From NCBI GenBank assembly GCA_008330645.1, contig VLTN01000004.1:496001-560000 (forward strand): a DNA stretch of 64,000 nucleotides, written 5' to 3'. The notes below the pieces were generated by a model. It was not told the DNA's origin. It did no database searches and was given only the letters and a program-made list of their open reading frames with translations. This DNA is from Cafeteria roenbergensis (taxonomy: Eukaryota > Sar > Bigyra > Bicosoecida > Cafeteriaceae). This document shows, piece after piece, positions 20,851-31,090 of this stretch (its first letter is position 1; each line of letters starts with the position of its first letter). Made by a program: the position numbers and the translations under genes.

Positions 20851-23499
20851 TCAGTCGCGCGCCTCCAAGGAGCGGCGCATCGGGATGTCGGTCACACACC
20901 TGAAGCCCACAAAGTCCGAAAGGAATCCCTCTCCCCCGAACATGGGCAGCCGCGCCACCGTGTTGACGGCGAGGGACTGCGGGAAGAGCACGTTGGTGGG
21001 GTCGTCGGGCGCCCACGCTGACCCGCCCTTGAGCGCGGTCGCGCAGGTGTGCACGTCGCAGTAGGCGTCCGTCATCTGCCACACGAGGCCGCTCATGTCC
21101 ACCAGTCCAAGCGCGCTGTTGCCCTTGGGGTGCGCGCCCACGGCGCTCAGGTCGGACGCGTTCGCCGTGCGGGACGTCAGCGGGGTCTGGCACTGCACGC
21201 CGGGCGTGCACGGGTCGCTGCCCCAGGGGAAGGTGCGGCTGTCGGTTCCCACGCCCCCAGCGGCCGCCTGCGCCGCGCGCTGCCACTCCCACTCGGTGGG
21301 GAGTCGCTTGCCCGCCCACGCCGCGTACGCCAGCGCATCCGACCGGCCTACCCAGGTCACCGGAGCGTCTGCCAACGGCGCCGCGAACCCGAGCGTCTGC
21401 CCGTCAGCACTGGTTTGGTTCCAGTGCCGCAGGAACCGTCGCAGCGGGGCAAGCGGCCCGTGCGCGGCCAGGGCCGCGCTCGCCTCGGGCGTCCCCGGGT
21501 CCAGCCGGCCCTCCAGTGTCCGCTCCTGGCGAGCTCGGCGAGCGCAGTGGCCTGTGGCGTCGCAAAACGCCTTGTACTGCTTGTTGGTAACCGGCGCCAG
21601 GTCCATGTAGAACGGCGGCAGGTCCAGCTCGGCCTCCGTGGTCAAGCGCGCCTCGTCAGACCACGGGTACTGAAAGCCGACTCCAGCCCGCTCGCTCGCG
21701 CCGCCCGCCTTGGCATCGGGCAAAAAATAGGCCGAGGGGAGCAGCAGCGTGGAGGAGAAGTTGTAGCCGACCACGCCTGGGACGAGAACCATGCGGTCCG
21801 GCGGGGAGGTCGCGGGAGGGGCAAGGCCTGGGCGGATCCACTCCTGCGGCACCGGGTTGGCCGTGTTGGCAAACTCGCTCAGCGGGGCCGCCGTCTCGTT
21901 CCGGATGAACGCCATGAACTGCTGCAACCGAGGCGGCAGAGCCACGCCCAGCGGGAGCGGCAGGGCCAGCAGGGCGCCGACGCCGAGCGGCTCCATGATG
22001 ACGATCACGCTGTCGGCGTCGGACGTCTGGGCCTTGAGCTCCCGGCCGGCATAAAGGTCAAAGTACCGGTGGCCCGCGCCGGCGCCGCTCACGTTGACCT
22101 CCACCACGACGTCGGCGGCTGCGTGGGTGCCAGCTTGCGCCAGCAGCCACACCGTGCAGTTCGTGCCGCCGCCGCCTCCCTCGCCGGGCAGCGCGTCGAC
22201 CGAGCTGGAGGTCGCGACGCAGAGGCCGGACACGCGGGTCACGCTGGCCTCCCCTGGTGGCGTGGAGGCCACGGGCCACTGCGGCAGCACGCCAGCGTCT
22301 GCTGCCGTGGGGTTGGACGCACCAGCTGCGAGGGCAGCAGCGGATGCCGATGCCGCCGCCGCCAGTGCCGGATCCGCCGCCGGTTCCGCCGGGGGCAGCA
22401 CCCTCGGGGGCCCTGCGCTCCTGACTGTCCTGCTCACGTAGCGAAGGATGGCGGCGCTGCGGGCCAGCAAGGCCAGCTCCAGGGGGGTCCACGGGTTGGA
22501 CGCCGCGCCCCACACGTTCTCCCCGAACCACAGCATGCCGCCCGAGAGGTGGCCGGCGTGGATAACCGGCACGCGACGGCCCGGCACGTCGAACTCGGAG
22601 CCCACCAGCGGCAGGTGGCGGCTCTCCAGCAGCCGCCCCGAGGCGAAGGGGACCGGCTGGGCCGCCGAGGTGGAGCCCTCCGGGAAGCCTGCCCCGCCCC
22701 CGGTCCACCGCAGCCGCGTTCCGGCGTGCGTGGCCAGCGCAGGGGCGCTGCCCGCTGGCGCAGCGCCTCCGAGCGGCCCGTCGGCGAAGACTGCGAACCG
22801 GCGCCCGCCCCCGCTGCCGCTGCACTCTTGGGGCATGCTGGCAGAGCCAGGGGCGTACGCTCCATCCGCTTGAGTGGCTGTCAGCGTGGCGATGAGCGCT
22901 TGGCACAGGTCGTCGTCCTTGTTCGGCGGCGAAGTGGACGTGTCGCCCTGGATGACGCCGAGGAGGACCCGGGAAGACGCGCCCTCGATGTCCGTGTGGC
23001 AGGCGCTGACGATTTCGCTCAAGGAGCGCAGTCCGCCCGGCATGTCGGCCATGAGCTGGAACTGGTTCCGCGAGTCGATGCCGAGGAACGGGCCGCCCAC
23101 CCACATAACCACAGCGTCCACCGCGCCTGCCTGCTCGGTCAGGGCGTCCAGCATCAAGTCTGTCGTGTAGTTGTTCGCGCAAGTCCCCGCGTCGGAGCAA
23201 AGGGAGCGGTCGAACGCCATGATGCTCGCAACCATCGACGAGTTGTCGAGCCACGCAAGCTCGGGCGCCTCAAAGACCACGCCCGGGCCGTCAGGCGAGT
23301 ACCCCATGGCGCTCCGCGCGGAAGGCACCCACTCGGTCAGGTTTTGCATCCACTGGTCGTACTCCTCTGCGCTGGAGCCCGGGAGCGGGTCGAGGAACGA
23401 TTTCAGGCTCTCGCCCGCACCGGAAACATCCGGGGCACAGCCAGCCAGCACCAACGCGGCAGCGATTGCGCCCAGGGCGCCCCCTCGCGCCGGGCGCAT
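20851..23499 (-). CDS. secreted protein with formylglycine-generating-enzyme (SUMF1) fold, lacking the catalytic Cys pair
   Basis: A single exon of 882 aa from ATG to TGA. The N-terminus is a signal peptide (short basic start, Ala/Leu/Val core, then AGCA), so the protein enters the secretory path. The last ~250 residues form an FGE-sulfatase domain: FYMDLAPVTNKQYKAFC, PVTWVGRSDALAYAAWAGKRLPTEWEW, FPWGSDPC, NSALGLVDMSGLVWQMTDAY, KGGSAW and DFVGFRC. In SUMF1 the active-site cysteines lie just after the RGGS-type motif; here that stretch (KGGSAWAPDD...) has none, so sulfatase activation is unlikely. The fold is also used by proteins with other jobs. The N-terminal ~600 residues (containing VDAVVMWVGGPFLGIDSRNQ) are unrecognised and rich in Ala and Cys, suggesting a luminal or extracellular role. 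Confidence 0.8.
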   Translation of the reverse strand: MRPARGGALGAIAAALVLAGCAPDVSGAGESLKSFLDPLPGSSAEEYDQWMQNLTEWVPSARSAMGYSPDGPGVVFEAPELAWLDNSSMVASIMAFDRSLCSDAGTCANNYTTDLMLDALTEQAGAVDAVVMWVGGPFLGIDSRNQFQLMADMPGGLRSLSEIVSACHTDIEGASSRVLLGVIQGDTSTSPPNKDDDLCQALIATLTATQADGAYAPGSASMPQECSGSGGGRRFAVFADGPLGGAAPAGSAPALATHAGTRLRWTGGGAGFPEGSTSAAQPVPFASGRLLESRHLPLVGSEFDVPGRRVPVIHAGHLSGGMLWFGENVWGAASNPWTPLELALLARSAAILRYVSRTVRSAGPPRVLPPAEPAADPALAAAASASAAALAAGASNPTAADAGVLPQWPVASTPPGEASVTRVSGLCVATSSSVDALPGEGGGGGTNCTVWLLAQAGTHAAADVVVEVNVSGAGAGHRYFDLYAGRELKAQTSDADSVIVIMEPLGVGALLALPLPLGVALPPRLQQFMAFIRNETAAPLSEFANTANPVPQEWIRPGLAPPATSPPDRMVLVPGVVGYNFSSTLLLPSAYFLPDAKAGGASERAGVGFQYPWSDEARLTTEAELDLPPFYMDLAPVTNKQYKAFCDATGHCARRARQERTLEGRLDPGTPEASAALAAHGPLAPLRRFLRHWNQTSADGQTLGFAAPLADAPVTWVGRSDALAYAAWAGKRLPTEWEWQRAAQAAAGGVGTDSRTFPWGSDPCTPGVQCQTPLTSRTANASDLSAVGAHPKGNSALGLVDMSGLVWQMTDAYCDVHTCATALKGGSAWAPDDPTNVLFPQSLAVNTVARLPMFGGEGFLSDFVGFRCVTDIPMRRSLEARD

Positions 23500-23655
23500 T
23501 TGGGCCTGCGGCCCCTCGCTGGCGCGGCCGGCCGGCAGGTGCGGGCAACTGCAAGCCGAGACGGAGCTCTTTGCACGGCGCCAAATATTCGGTCGCGCTG
23601 GCCGCTCACCCAGCGCAGGGCCACCGCCGCTACGCGCTGCCCTCGCCCGAGGACG

Positions 23656-24266
23656 ATGGACCTCAAGGGGCAGAAGCTCGCGGAGCTCATCTACCAGCTG
23701 CTGTTCTGGGTGCTGGGGGTGAGGCTCGACCGCCCCCTGCGCAGGCGCCCCGACACGTTGCCGCCCCCGTCCCCCCCTCCCTCAGCCCCTCACGCCCTTG
23801 CGCGCCTGCCGCGCTGTGCCGCTCCGCAGGGCGGCGGCCTCGTGTACGGGTACATTGTGAAGGACTTTGATGTCACTGTGACTGCGTGGACCATCGCCAT
23901 GGGCTTGGCCTTTGTGGTGAGGCCGGCCTTGATTTCCCGCGGCGGACGCCCGCAGCCGCGCGTTCCCGCCGCAGCGCGCCAGCGCGACCGGAGTGTGCGG
24001 GCGCTCGATGCGGCCGTTCTCGCTTTCCGTCGCAGGCCGTGCTTCCCGACTTCCCCATGTACAACGACAACCCTATCAAGTTTGCGGACTCGCTCCCCGA
24101 TGAGGATGTCTTGGCGTACAAACACTCGGCTGAGCTGGCGGCCTCGGCTGGGTGGTTCGGGTCGGTGCCCAGCGTTTCTGTCGACGCGAAGCAGGCTGCT
24201 GCCTCCAAGGAGACGCCCTCCGCGGGTCGCAAGCAGTCGTCTCGCAAGGGCAAGCGCTCCGCCTGA
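23656..24266 (+). CDS. SPCS1: signal peptidase complex subunit 1 (SPC12)
   Basis: Exons 23656-23718, 23830-23916 and 24036-24266 join in phase 0 to roughly 125 aa. The joined product starts MDLKGQKLAELIYQLLFWVL, continues GGLVYGYIVKDFDVTV and a second hydrophobic helix, then LPDFPMYNDNPIKF. Human SPCS1 has the same order: DFKGQKLAE, a helix, GFIYGY, a second helix, LPPWPIYRRHPLKW. The subunit has two membrane helices and sits in the ER signal peptidase complex, where it helps define the substrate. The Lys/Ser-rich tail (~50 aa) is longer than in animals. The splice joins recreate the family sequence, so the model is firm. It is head-to-head with the FGE-fold gene, with 156 bp between ATGs. 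Confidence 0.9.
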
Positions 24267-24611
24267 AGGCCCCCGGGGCGGAGGGAGCAGGGACGGCAAA
24301 GCACAGGCTGTCCTCTCGGTCTCTGTCTCTCTGTATGTCAGCGTGCGTGTGTTTCTTGCTTCGTCGAGTGTCGGTGCAGAGGTGCGGGGCTGCAGGGGGG
24401 GTGGAGCAGTTCGACAGCCGCGCCGCCAAACAATGGGATGTGGTGGTTGGCATCAGTTGTTGCACGGCCGGTGCCACACTCGCCAAATCCTCCCCAGCCC
24501 TGCCACTCAAACTCCTGCCCCCCCCACGCTGTGCTTCTCAGAGCGCTCGTGGACCCGCTCACGCGCCGGGGCTGCAACGCGGCCGCTGCGGGCTGGGGAG
24601 CGCGGCAGCGC
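24267..24611. other. intergenic between convergent SPCS1 and FA2H genes
   Basis: 345 bp between two stop codons, holding both 3' UTRs. It is locally less GC-rich and has a TCT/TGT-rich stretch at 24310-24365 on the plus strand. No gene was seen. Confidence 0.6.
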
Positions 24612-25739
24612 TCAGGCCGCCTTCTTGAGCTTGGGCATCCTCGACGCGGGGATCTCCGTGCCGAGGAAGCGGTCAAAGGTTACGGTGGTGATGCCGTAGC
24701 CCAGGTGGTGGTTGTCGTAGTGGTGCTTGAGGTGGTAGTGCTTGAGGTAGAGCACGCTGTCGCCGATGAAGCCCGGCAAGGACTCCACCGAGAGGAAGTG
24801 GAAAGAGTAGTGGAACACGTCGTAGCCCACGTAGCCGAGGAGGGCCACGCCGAAGAGGTAGTGGAAGAGGTCCAGCGGCATGGCGAAGAAGATGGCGCGA
24901 ACGACGGGATAGACGGACAGCGCGAGCACCGACAGCAGGACGGGAGGCATGACCAGGCGGAAGCGGTCCATCGGGACCTTGTGGTGCACGCCGTGCAGGA
25001 GGAAGTGGATGGTCCGTGCCACCGGGTGGTTCGGGAGGTTCTCGTCCATATGGAAGATGAAGCGATGCAGCGAGTACTCGATCACCCACCACAGCAAAAT
25101 TCCGCCGACGGTGAGCATGGCGAGGAGCGCAGGGTCGCGCCCGTTCATGACGGCCCAGCTGCAAAGCCCGAGCGTCGCCACGGGCACCCACACGAGAGGA
25201 ACGACCCACCACACCGTGTGCGAAAACATCTCGCAAAAGTCCCACTTGAAGAGCCGCGCGAGGCGAACCTTGCCCGTCTTGGGGTCGGTGGGAAAGTCAA
25301 AGGGCGTATGCACCCACTCCTGCGAACGGGAGCAGCAGGGCGGGGCCAGCGCAGCGGGGGAGGGGGGTCTGTCTCATGGAGCCGTCGGGCAGAGGTCTCG
25401 CACGCGTCATTGTCTCGCCGCCGCAGCGCGGCCCTCCGCTTGCGGCCGAGCGCGGAAGGTGCGGGCGCGGGTGCCGCCCGCGATCGCTGGAGGGCGTGAC
25501 TGGCGGGCTCTCGGCCCCGTTTTTGGCCGGGAATTCGCGGCCCGTGGGTTCGCGACAGCTCCTGGAAGGCTCGCAAATCACGCGATTGCAAGCGCATCCC
25601 GCGAGCAGCAGCAACAGCTGGCGCTCACCAGGTACGTTTTCTGGTCCATCCCCGGGATTTGGGCGAGGAGGGGCGCAAACATGTCCGCTGCCTCGGAGGC
25701 GGGGCGCTTCGCTACCGGGGCCTCGGTCATTTTGCCCAT
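24612..25739 (-). CDS. FA2H: fatty acid 2-hydroxylase (no cytochrome b5 domain)
   Basis: Exon 1 is 25739-25629 (37 codons) and exon 2 is 25319-24612, intron 309 nt (GTGAGC...CGCAG), phase 0, giving 272 aa. The junction makes YL-EWVHTPFDFP, a typical pre-domain motif. Exon 2 carries a multi-helix fatty acid hydroxylase with clustered histidines: EYSLHRFIFH, HFLLHGVHHKVPMD, FRLVMPP, HYSFH, YLKHYHLKHHYDNHHLGYG and a final WFWD-like TFDRFLGT. These bind the di-iron centre that hydroxylates C2 of very-long-chain fatty acids for ceramide in the ER. Yeast Scs7 and animal FA2H carry an N-terminal cytochrome b5; this one, like plant enzymes, does not, so electrons must come from a separate b5. Upstream, 354 bp separate its ATG from the CCT3 ATG. 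Confidence 0.93.
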
Positions 25740-26093
25740 GCCGTTGCCGTGCAAGTGAGCGGGCGGGAAGCACCGAGAGCGGCAGCTCGGCTCTGCCGGC
25801 AGGTCCCCGCCCCAGAGTTGTAGCAGAGTTGGGAGCGGGAACCGCCTCGCCTCCCCGTGTGCGGCGCTACCTGGCCCCCACGGCGGTCCAAGCTGCGGCA
25901 CCGTTTGTTGGCTTTCCCGGGTCGTCTCCCAGGACCGGGCTTCACCCCGTCCGCGTGCGCCTTCTGCACCGACCCCGCGGTGGTTGCGGCAGCCGGGCAC
26001 AAATCTGGCGCAACTAGGCCGCCCGACGCAGTCAGGGAACTCGCGGCCTCGGCCCTCAACCGCCCCCACTCTTCCCACCCAGGGCTTGCCAGA
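25740..26093. promoter_or_regulatory. shared upstream region of FA2H and CCT3
   Basis: 354 bp between divergent start codons, presumably holding both promoters and 5' UTRs. No TATA-like element or other known site was recognised. Confidence 0.45.
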
Positions 26094-28346
26094 ATGCAGG
26101 CGGGCGGCGGCGTCCCCGTGATGGTTCTCAACCAGAACATGAAGCGCGAAACTGGGCGCAAGGTGCAGCTGCAGAACGTGGCGGCCGGCAAGGTGAGGCT
26201 GGGGCGGGCGCGGATGACCTGCGCAGCAGAGAAAAGGAGCGTTCAAACCGCGGCTTGCTGCCGGGCTTGCGCCGCCGCCCCGAGCCCGTGAGCCCTCGTC
26301 GCGACGCCCCCCTCCCACCCGCAGGCCGTGGCGGACATCATCCGCACGACCCTCGGCCCGCGCTCCATGCTGAAGATGCTCCTGGACCCCATGGGCGGCA
26401 TTGTCATCACGAACGATGGCAACGCCATCCTCCGCGAGATCGACGTGACGCACCCGGCGGCCAAGAGCATGCTGGAGCTGTCCCGCTCGCAGGACGAGGA
26501 GGTTGGCGACGGAACCACGAGCGTCATCATCCTCGGTGAGCCCGCGCGCGCAGGCTCCAGCGGGCGTTGGGAACGGCCCCCGCCGCCGGCAGAGGCGCGC
26601 TGGCCTTCCGCAAGAACGCTCCTCGCTGGCGCCGCGCAGGGCCCTCCCAGGGCCGCGCGCCCGTGTGCGCAAGGCAACGTGACGTGCTCGCCGGCGGGCG
26701 CGGGTCCGGGCTCGTGGGCCGGGCAGCGCAGCCCCCGGGAACACCCGAAAAGGCAGCTGCGAAGGGGACTGGCGCCGCTGGCCCGGTTGCCTTCCGCGCG
26801 CACGCCGGATCGGGCGGCCGCGGCCTGGCGGCCCGCGCGCCAGCCAGCGGAGGACGGCTCCGCTGCCGATTCGCGGCGGCGCACCGGCTGCTTGGGGACT
26901 GAGCCGCCCTTGCCGCGGTTGAGCGGGCCGCGCGAGTTGGCCTTTGTCGGGCGCCGTTGCAGCCGCGCTCGTCATCCGCCGCCGGCCGACCCTCTCCTGC
27001 CCCGTCCCCGCCCCGCCTCCATCGCAGCCGGAGAGATGCTCGTCGTCGCCGAGCCCTTCCTGGCGCGGAACATGCACCCCACCGTGCTCGTTAACGCGTA
27101 CCAGATGGCGCTCGAGGAGGCGCTTCGCGTGTGCGAGGACCTCTCGGTCGAGATCGACACGAGCAACCAGGAGGAGATGCGCAGCCTCATCCGCTCGTGC
27201 ATCGGCACCAAGTTCGTCAGCCGCTACGGCGACCTGATGTGCGACCTTGCGCTCGACGCCGTGACCAAGGTGGCGGTTGAGGAGGGCGGCCGCAAGATCA
27301 TTGACATCAAGCGCTACGCCCGCGTGGAGAAGATCCCCGGAGGCGAGCTCTCCGACTGCCGCGTGCTGGACGGCGTCATGTTCAACAAGGACGTCACCCA
27401 CGCCCGCATGCCGCGCCGCATCGAGCGCCCCCGCGTGGTGCTGCTCGACTGCCCCCTCGAGTACAAGAAGCTCGAGTCCCAGGCCACGCTCGAGTTCGCC
27501 AAGGAGGAGGACTTCGAGGCCATGCTCAAGGAGGAGGAGGACTGGGTGAAGCGCGCCGTGGCCCACGTGCTGGCCCTCAAGCCCAACATCGTCATCACCG
27601 AGAAGGGCGTCTCCGACCTCGCGTCCCACTTCTTCATCAAGGCCGGCGTCTCCGTCATCCGCCGCATCCGCAAGACCGACAACAACCGCGTCGCTCGCGC
27701 CACCGGCGCCACCATCGCCCACCGCCCCGAGGAGCTCGAGGAGTCCCACGTCGGCACCGGCTGCGGCATCTTCGAGGTGCGCAAGTACGGCGACGAGTAC
27801 TTCAGCTTCATGGAGGAGTGCGACGACCCCAAGGCCTGCACCGTGCTCCTCCGCGGCGGCTCCAAGGACGTGCTGAACGAGCTTGAGCGCAACCTCCAGG
27901 ACGCAATGCAGGTGGCCAGGAACGTGGTGCTGGAGCCCAAGCTCCTCCCGGGAGGTGGCGCCACCGAGATGGCGATCAGCGTGGCCCTCGCCGAGAAGGC
28001 CAAGACCATCGGCGGCGTCGAGCAGTGGCCCTTCCGCGCCGTGGGAAAGGCCATGGAGGTCATCCCCCGCACCCTCGCCCAGAACTGCGGCGCCGATACC
28101 ATCCGCCTCATCACCGAGCTGCGCGCGTCCAAGGCGGGCGGCGCCGCCGCCTCCGTCGGCATCGACGGCAACCTCGGCAAGCTCGCTGACATGAGCGACG
28201 TCGGCGTGTGGGACCCGTTCGCCGTCAAGACGCAGACCATCAAGACCGCCATCGAGAGCGCGTGCATGTTGCTGCGCATCGACGATGTCGTCTCCGGCGT
28301 GTCCTCCAAGGCGCGCAAGGAGGACGAGCGCCGTGGCGCCATGTGA
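26094..28346 (+). CDS. CCT3: chaperonin CCT/TRiC subunit gamma (TCP-1 gamma)
   Basis: Exons 26094-26192, 26325-26535 and 27028-28346 (TGA) give 542 aa, close to the ~545 of CCT gamma elsewhere. The joined product shows VMVLNQNMKRETGRKVQ, ADIIRTTLGPRSMLKMLLD, VITNDGNAILREI, EVGDGTTSVIIL-AGEM (split by intron 2), RRIRKTDNNRVARATGA, and ILLRGGSKDVLNELERNLQDAM-type text near the end, followed by LLPGGGATEM and VGVWDPFAVKTQTIKTAIES. The GDGTTS motif binds ATP and the Asp of NDGN takes part in hydrolysis. CCT folds actin and tubulin in the cytosol as a double ring of eight subunits. Coding sequence in exon 3 is extremely biased to C-ending codons, more than its neighbours, consistent with high expression. 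Intron 2 (492 nt) has no in-frame stop. Confidence 0.97.
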
Positions 28347-28853
28347 GCCGCATCGTCCCCAGCCCGGCTTGCCTCAGCCCGCCCGCGGATCCGCACTCGA
28401 CCGGCCCTTTTCTCTGGCTTCAGACCAGCCCTCCCGCGCCGGCCCTGGGCCTGCTTCAGCGACGGAGCGACATGCGTGTGCCTGCGTGGGGATGACCGCT
28501 GTGCTGCGCTTGCCTCGCGGCCACAACGGCCCTGCCGCAACCCCTCTGCCCCTTCCACCTTCCCTTGCTGGAAACGCCTTGAAGCGCTCTGGACCGCCCC
28601 ACATGCACCAGCACACGCTCAGTCCTTCCCGCCCACTGTTCGGGGCGTCTTCCGCTTATCCATTGGCGGCGCTTGCGTCGCGAGTTCGGAGGCGCGAGTG
28701 CGCACGCCGCCAGCGCTGCCAGCGAGAGCGCACGGGTTGTGTGCAACCGACCGCTCGAGCATGCTGCGCGTCTCGAGTCAGTCTCGCGTCAAAGGCTCGC
28801 TCAAGACACGCGCGCGACCAGCCTCTAGCCCGATTCAGCAGCCGACTGGTGCG
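28347..28853. other. intergenic between convergent CCT3 and the WW-methyltransferase gene
   Basis: 507 bp between two stops. Mixed composition, no repeat or RNA gene recognised; open frames across it have no protein-like character. Confidence 0.6.
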
Positions 28854-31090
28854 TCACTCGCCGCGCGGCGGCCCAGCTTGCCTCGCAGGCGGCTCGTACA
28901 CCCCTCGAAGCGCCAGCTCGTCTCGCCGCGCCTCCTCGGGATCGTCCATCACGTCGCGGCCGACGGCCCTCCGGACGTCCTCGGGGCCAGCGCCCGGCGG
29001 CAGCGCCTCCACGGCGCGAAGCATTGCAATCACCGCCGGCTTTTTTGCCTCCGCGACAGCGGGCTTGTTCCACTTCGTCTTGAGGTCGCAGCGGGCACCC
29101 GCACGCAGCAGCAGCCGGACCACCTGCTCGTGCCCAGCAAACGCGGCGAGCTGGAGCGGAAAGTAGGCGCCGCGGCTGTGTGCGGCCTGGACGTTGACTC
29201 GCGCCCCCGAGGCGATGAGCGCGCGCACCGAGTCGCGGCGCCCGTTCTTGGCTGCCACGGCCAGCGCCGTGAGCTGCCGCTTGGATCCCAGCTGCGAGCA
29301 GTCGATCCAAGTGCGAGAAGGGTCCTCGCCCGGCAGCACTCCGCCCTGGGTCGAGGCCACTGCCGCGCGAGCGGCGGTCACGCTCCGCCCCCGCCCCCGG
29401 CAGAGCTGGAACACGCGGGGGCCGTCGTCGCGTCGCTCCAGGAGCTGCACGAGGTTCCCAACCCAAGCCGCGTCTGACTCGGCAAGCTCCACGTCCTCGG
29501 CCGCCACGCGGGACGAGGCGAGCACGGCCGTGTGCTCTTCCTTGTTGCGGCTCTGCTTGATGAGGTGGCCGGTGAGGGTCCACGCCGTGCCTTGCTCAAC
29601 GTGTAGCGCCACCGGCATGAGAGGCACGGGGTGGGCCACGGCGGCAGACAGCGACCCAGCTGTATCGGCACCCGATGCGGACGGGGGCGCCGCCGCCGCT
29701 GCTGCTGCTGCTGCTGCTGCTCCGGGGCCGCCGGCTGAAGATGCAGCTGCTGCGGCTGTCTTGGCCGCAGCAGCTGCTGTGGCCACCCCCCGGACGACGT
29801 CCATCACGCCCTGCTGTACGCCCAAGGAGAGGTTCCACCCGCCCCCGCAGATGGCCGCGTTGGGAAAGCACTCGATGACAGCGCGGAGCAGGCGCCGGAC
29901 CCGCTGCCGGTCCAGGTCCGCGTCCACGAAGACCACGTCCGGCTCGATGCCGTCGCCGCGCAGCTTGGACAGGCCTGTGGGGAGGATCTGGCGAAACGGT
30001 AGCACGTCCTCGCGAAGATCCCACAGCCGCTCGAGGAACGCGCGCATGTGGGTCGGACCGGCACGAAGGCGCTGCCCCCGGGAGGGCGCCCCCCCCGCTG
30101 CAGCGGCGGCCGCTGCGGGCCGCTCCGCGGCTGCTGTGGCAGCGTCTGGCTCGCAGAGCGACCACGTCGCCTTGGCAAGCCCGCGGTGCCCGTGGTCGCT
30201 GAGCATCGCCCCAGCAAAGGGCGCGTGCCAGCAGTCCACGGCCACCACGGTCGGCTGCAGCCCGCGGGAGCGGAGGTGCTCCACAATGAACTTTGTCGAC
30301 CGCCCCAGACCGGCGCCCAGGTCCAGCACCGTCACGCGCCCCGACTCGGCACGCTTCGCTGACGCGGCAGCCGCGTCGAGGAGCTGGGCGAGCACCAGCG
30401 CGTGCACCGCGCTGAACAGCGGGCCGTGCTTCTCCCTTGACTCGGCCTGTTCCACTGCGCGCGCAACAGCGGACGCTGCAGGCCCTGGCCGCTCGTCGGG
30501 AAAGCCCTGCTGCACCCAGCCCGACGGCAGCCGAGGCAGCGCCGTCGCCTGCGCCGGCTGCACGAGCGGCTCGCTGACCGACCCTGCCGACGGAGACGAC
30601 TGCGGCATGCTCGTGCGCGTCGCGGAGGCTCCCACAGCCGGGCGGGCGCGCTTGCCCGCAGGCACTGCGTCAAAGCTGCCCTCTGCTCGCCCCCGCTTCG
30701 CCACGTCGGGCGCCTGCGGCCGCTCCGTGCAGCGCCGCCCCGAATGCAGGCCCACAAACACCTCAGACCGGTCCTCGCCGACCTCTTTCCCCCACCCGTG
30801 CGGGAGGGACGCAGACCACCAAAGGCTGGCCCTGGTTCGTGGGTTGAAAAAGTAGGGCCCACCCGCCTTTCTGCTCATGCACACGACCCACTCGCCAATC
30901 CCTGGGCAGCCGAGGCAGCAGCACAAGAGGGGCACGGGGACCATGCGCGTTTCGCAAGAAGGGGCCCGCAATGCACCGGCGCAGGGCTGCGGATGCAAGA
31001 CGCCGCCGAACAGGCCAGGCGCGCGAGCTCGAGAACCCGGCGGGCACAGCACTCACGTGCGCCAGCCGCGGGCGGCTCCGGGGCAGACAT
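28854..31090 (-). CDS. WW domain - SAM-dependent methyltransferase - ankyrin repeat fusion
   Basis: Exon 1 is 31090-31057 (11 codons plus one base) and exon 2 is 30901-28854, intron 155 nt (GTGAGT...CCCAG), phase 1, giving 693 aa. Directly after the join is a WW domain: EWVVCMSRKAGGPYFFNPRT then SLWW, with the signature first Trp, YFFNP and second Trp. A class I methyltransferase follows: motif I VLDLGAGLGRST (about aa 200), TVVAVDCWH, and DVVFVDADLD (about aa 336), a layout like Methyltransf_24-type enzymes. The last part has two clear ankyrin repeats (LTALAVAAKNGRRDSVRALI and PLQLAAFAGHEQVVRLLLRA). The WW domain should bind Pro-rich partners and the ankyrins another protein; the methyl acceptor is unknown. 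An Ala/Ser run encoded by a trinucleotide repeat sits between the two halves. Confidence 0.8.
29690..29722. repeat. trinucleotide (GCT)n run in the methyltransferase gene
   Basis: GCCGCCGCTGCTGCTGCTG-type run, reading as poly-Ala on the minus strand in the linker between methyltransferase and C-terminal parts. Confidence 0.85.

Noticed and set aside
20851-21640. A bona fide sulfatase-activating enzyme (SUMF1)
   Set aside because: The fold is right, but the cysteines needed for catalysis are missing at the expected place.
21049-24699. A 1,216-codon plus-strand open frame
   Set aside because: It is mostly antisense to the FGE-fold gene. Only the SPCS1 exons inside it are supported.
25578-27749. 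A 723-codon open frame on the minus strand over CCT3
   Set aside because: It is antisense to the well-supported CCT3 exons; only its last 37 codons (25739-25629) are real, as exon 1 of FA2H. The rest is a by-product of high GC.
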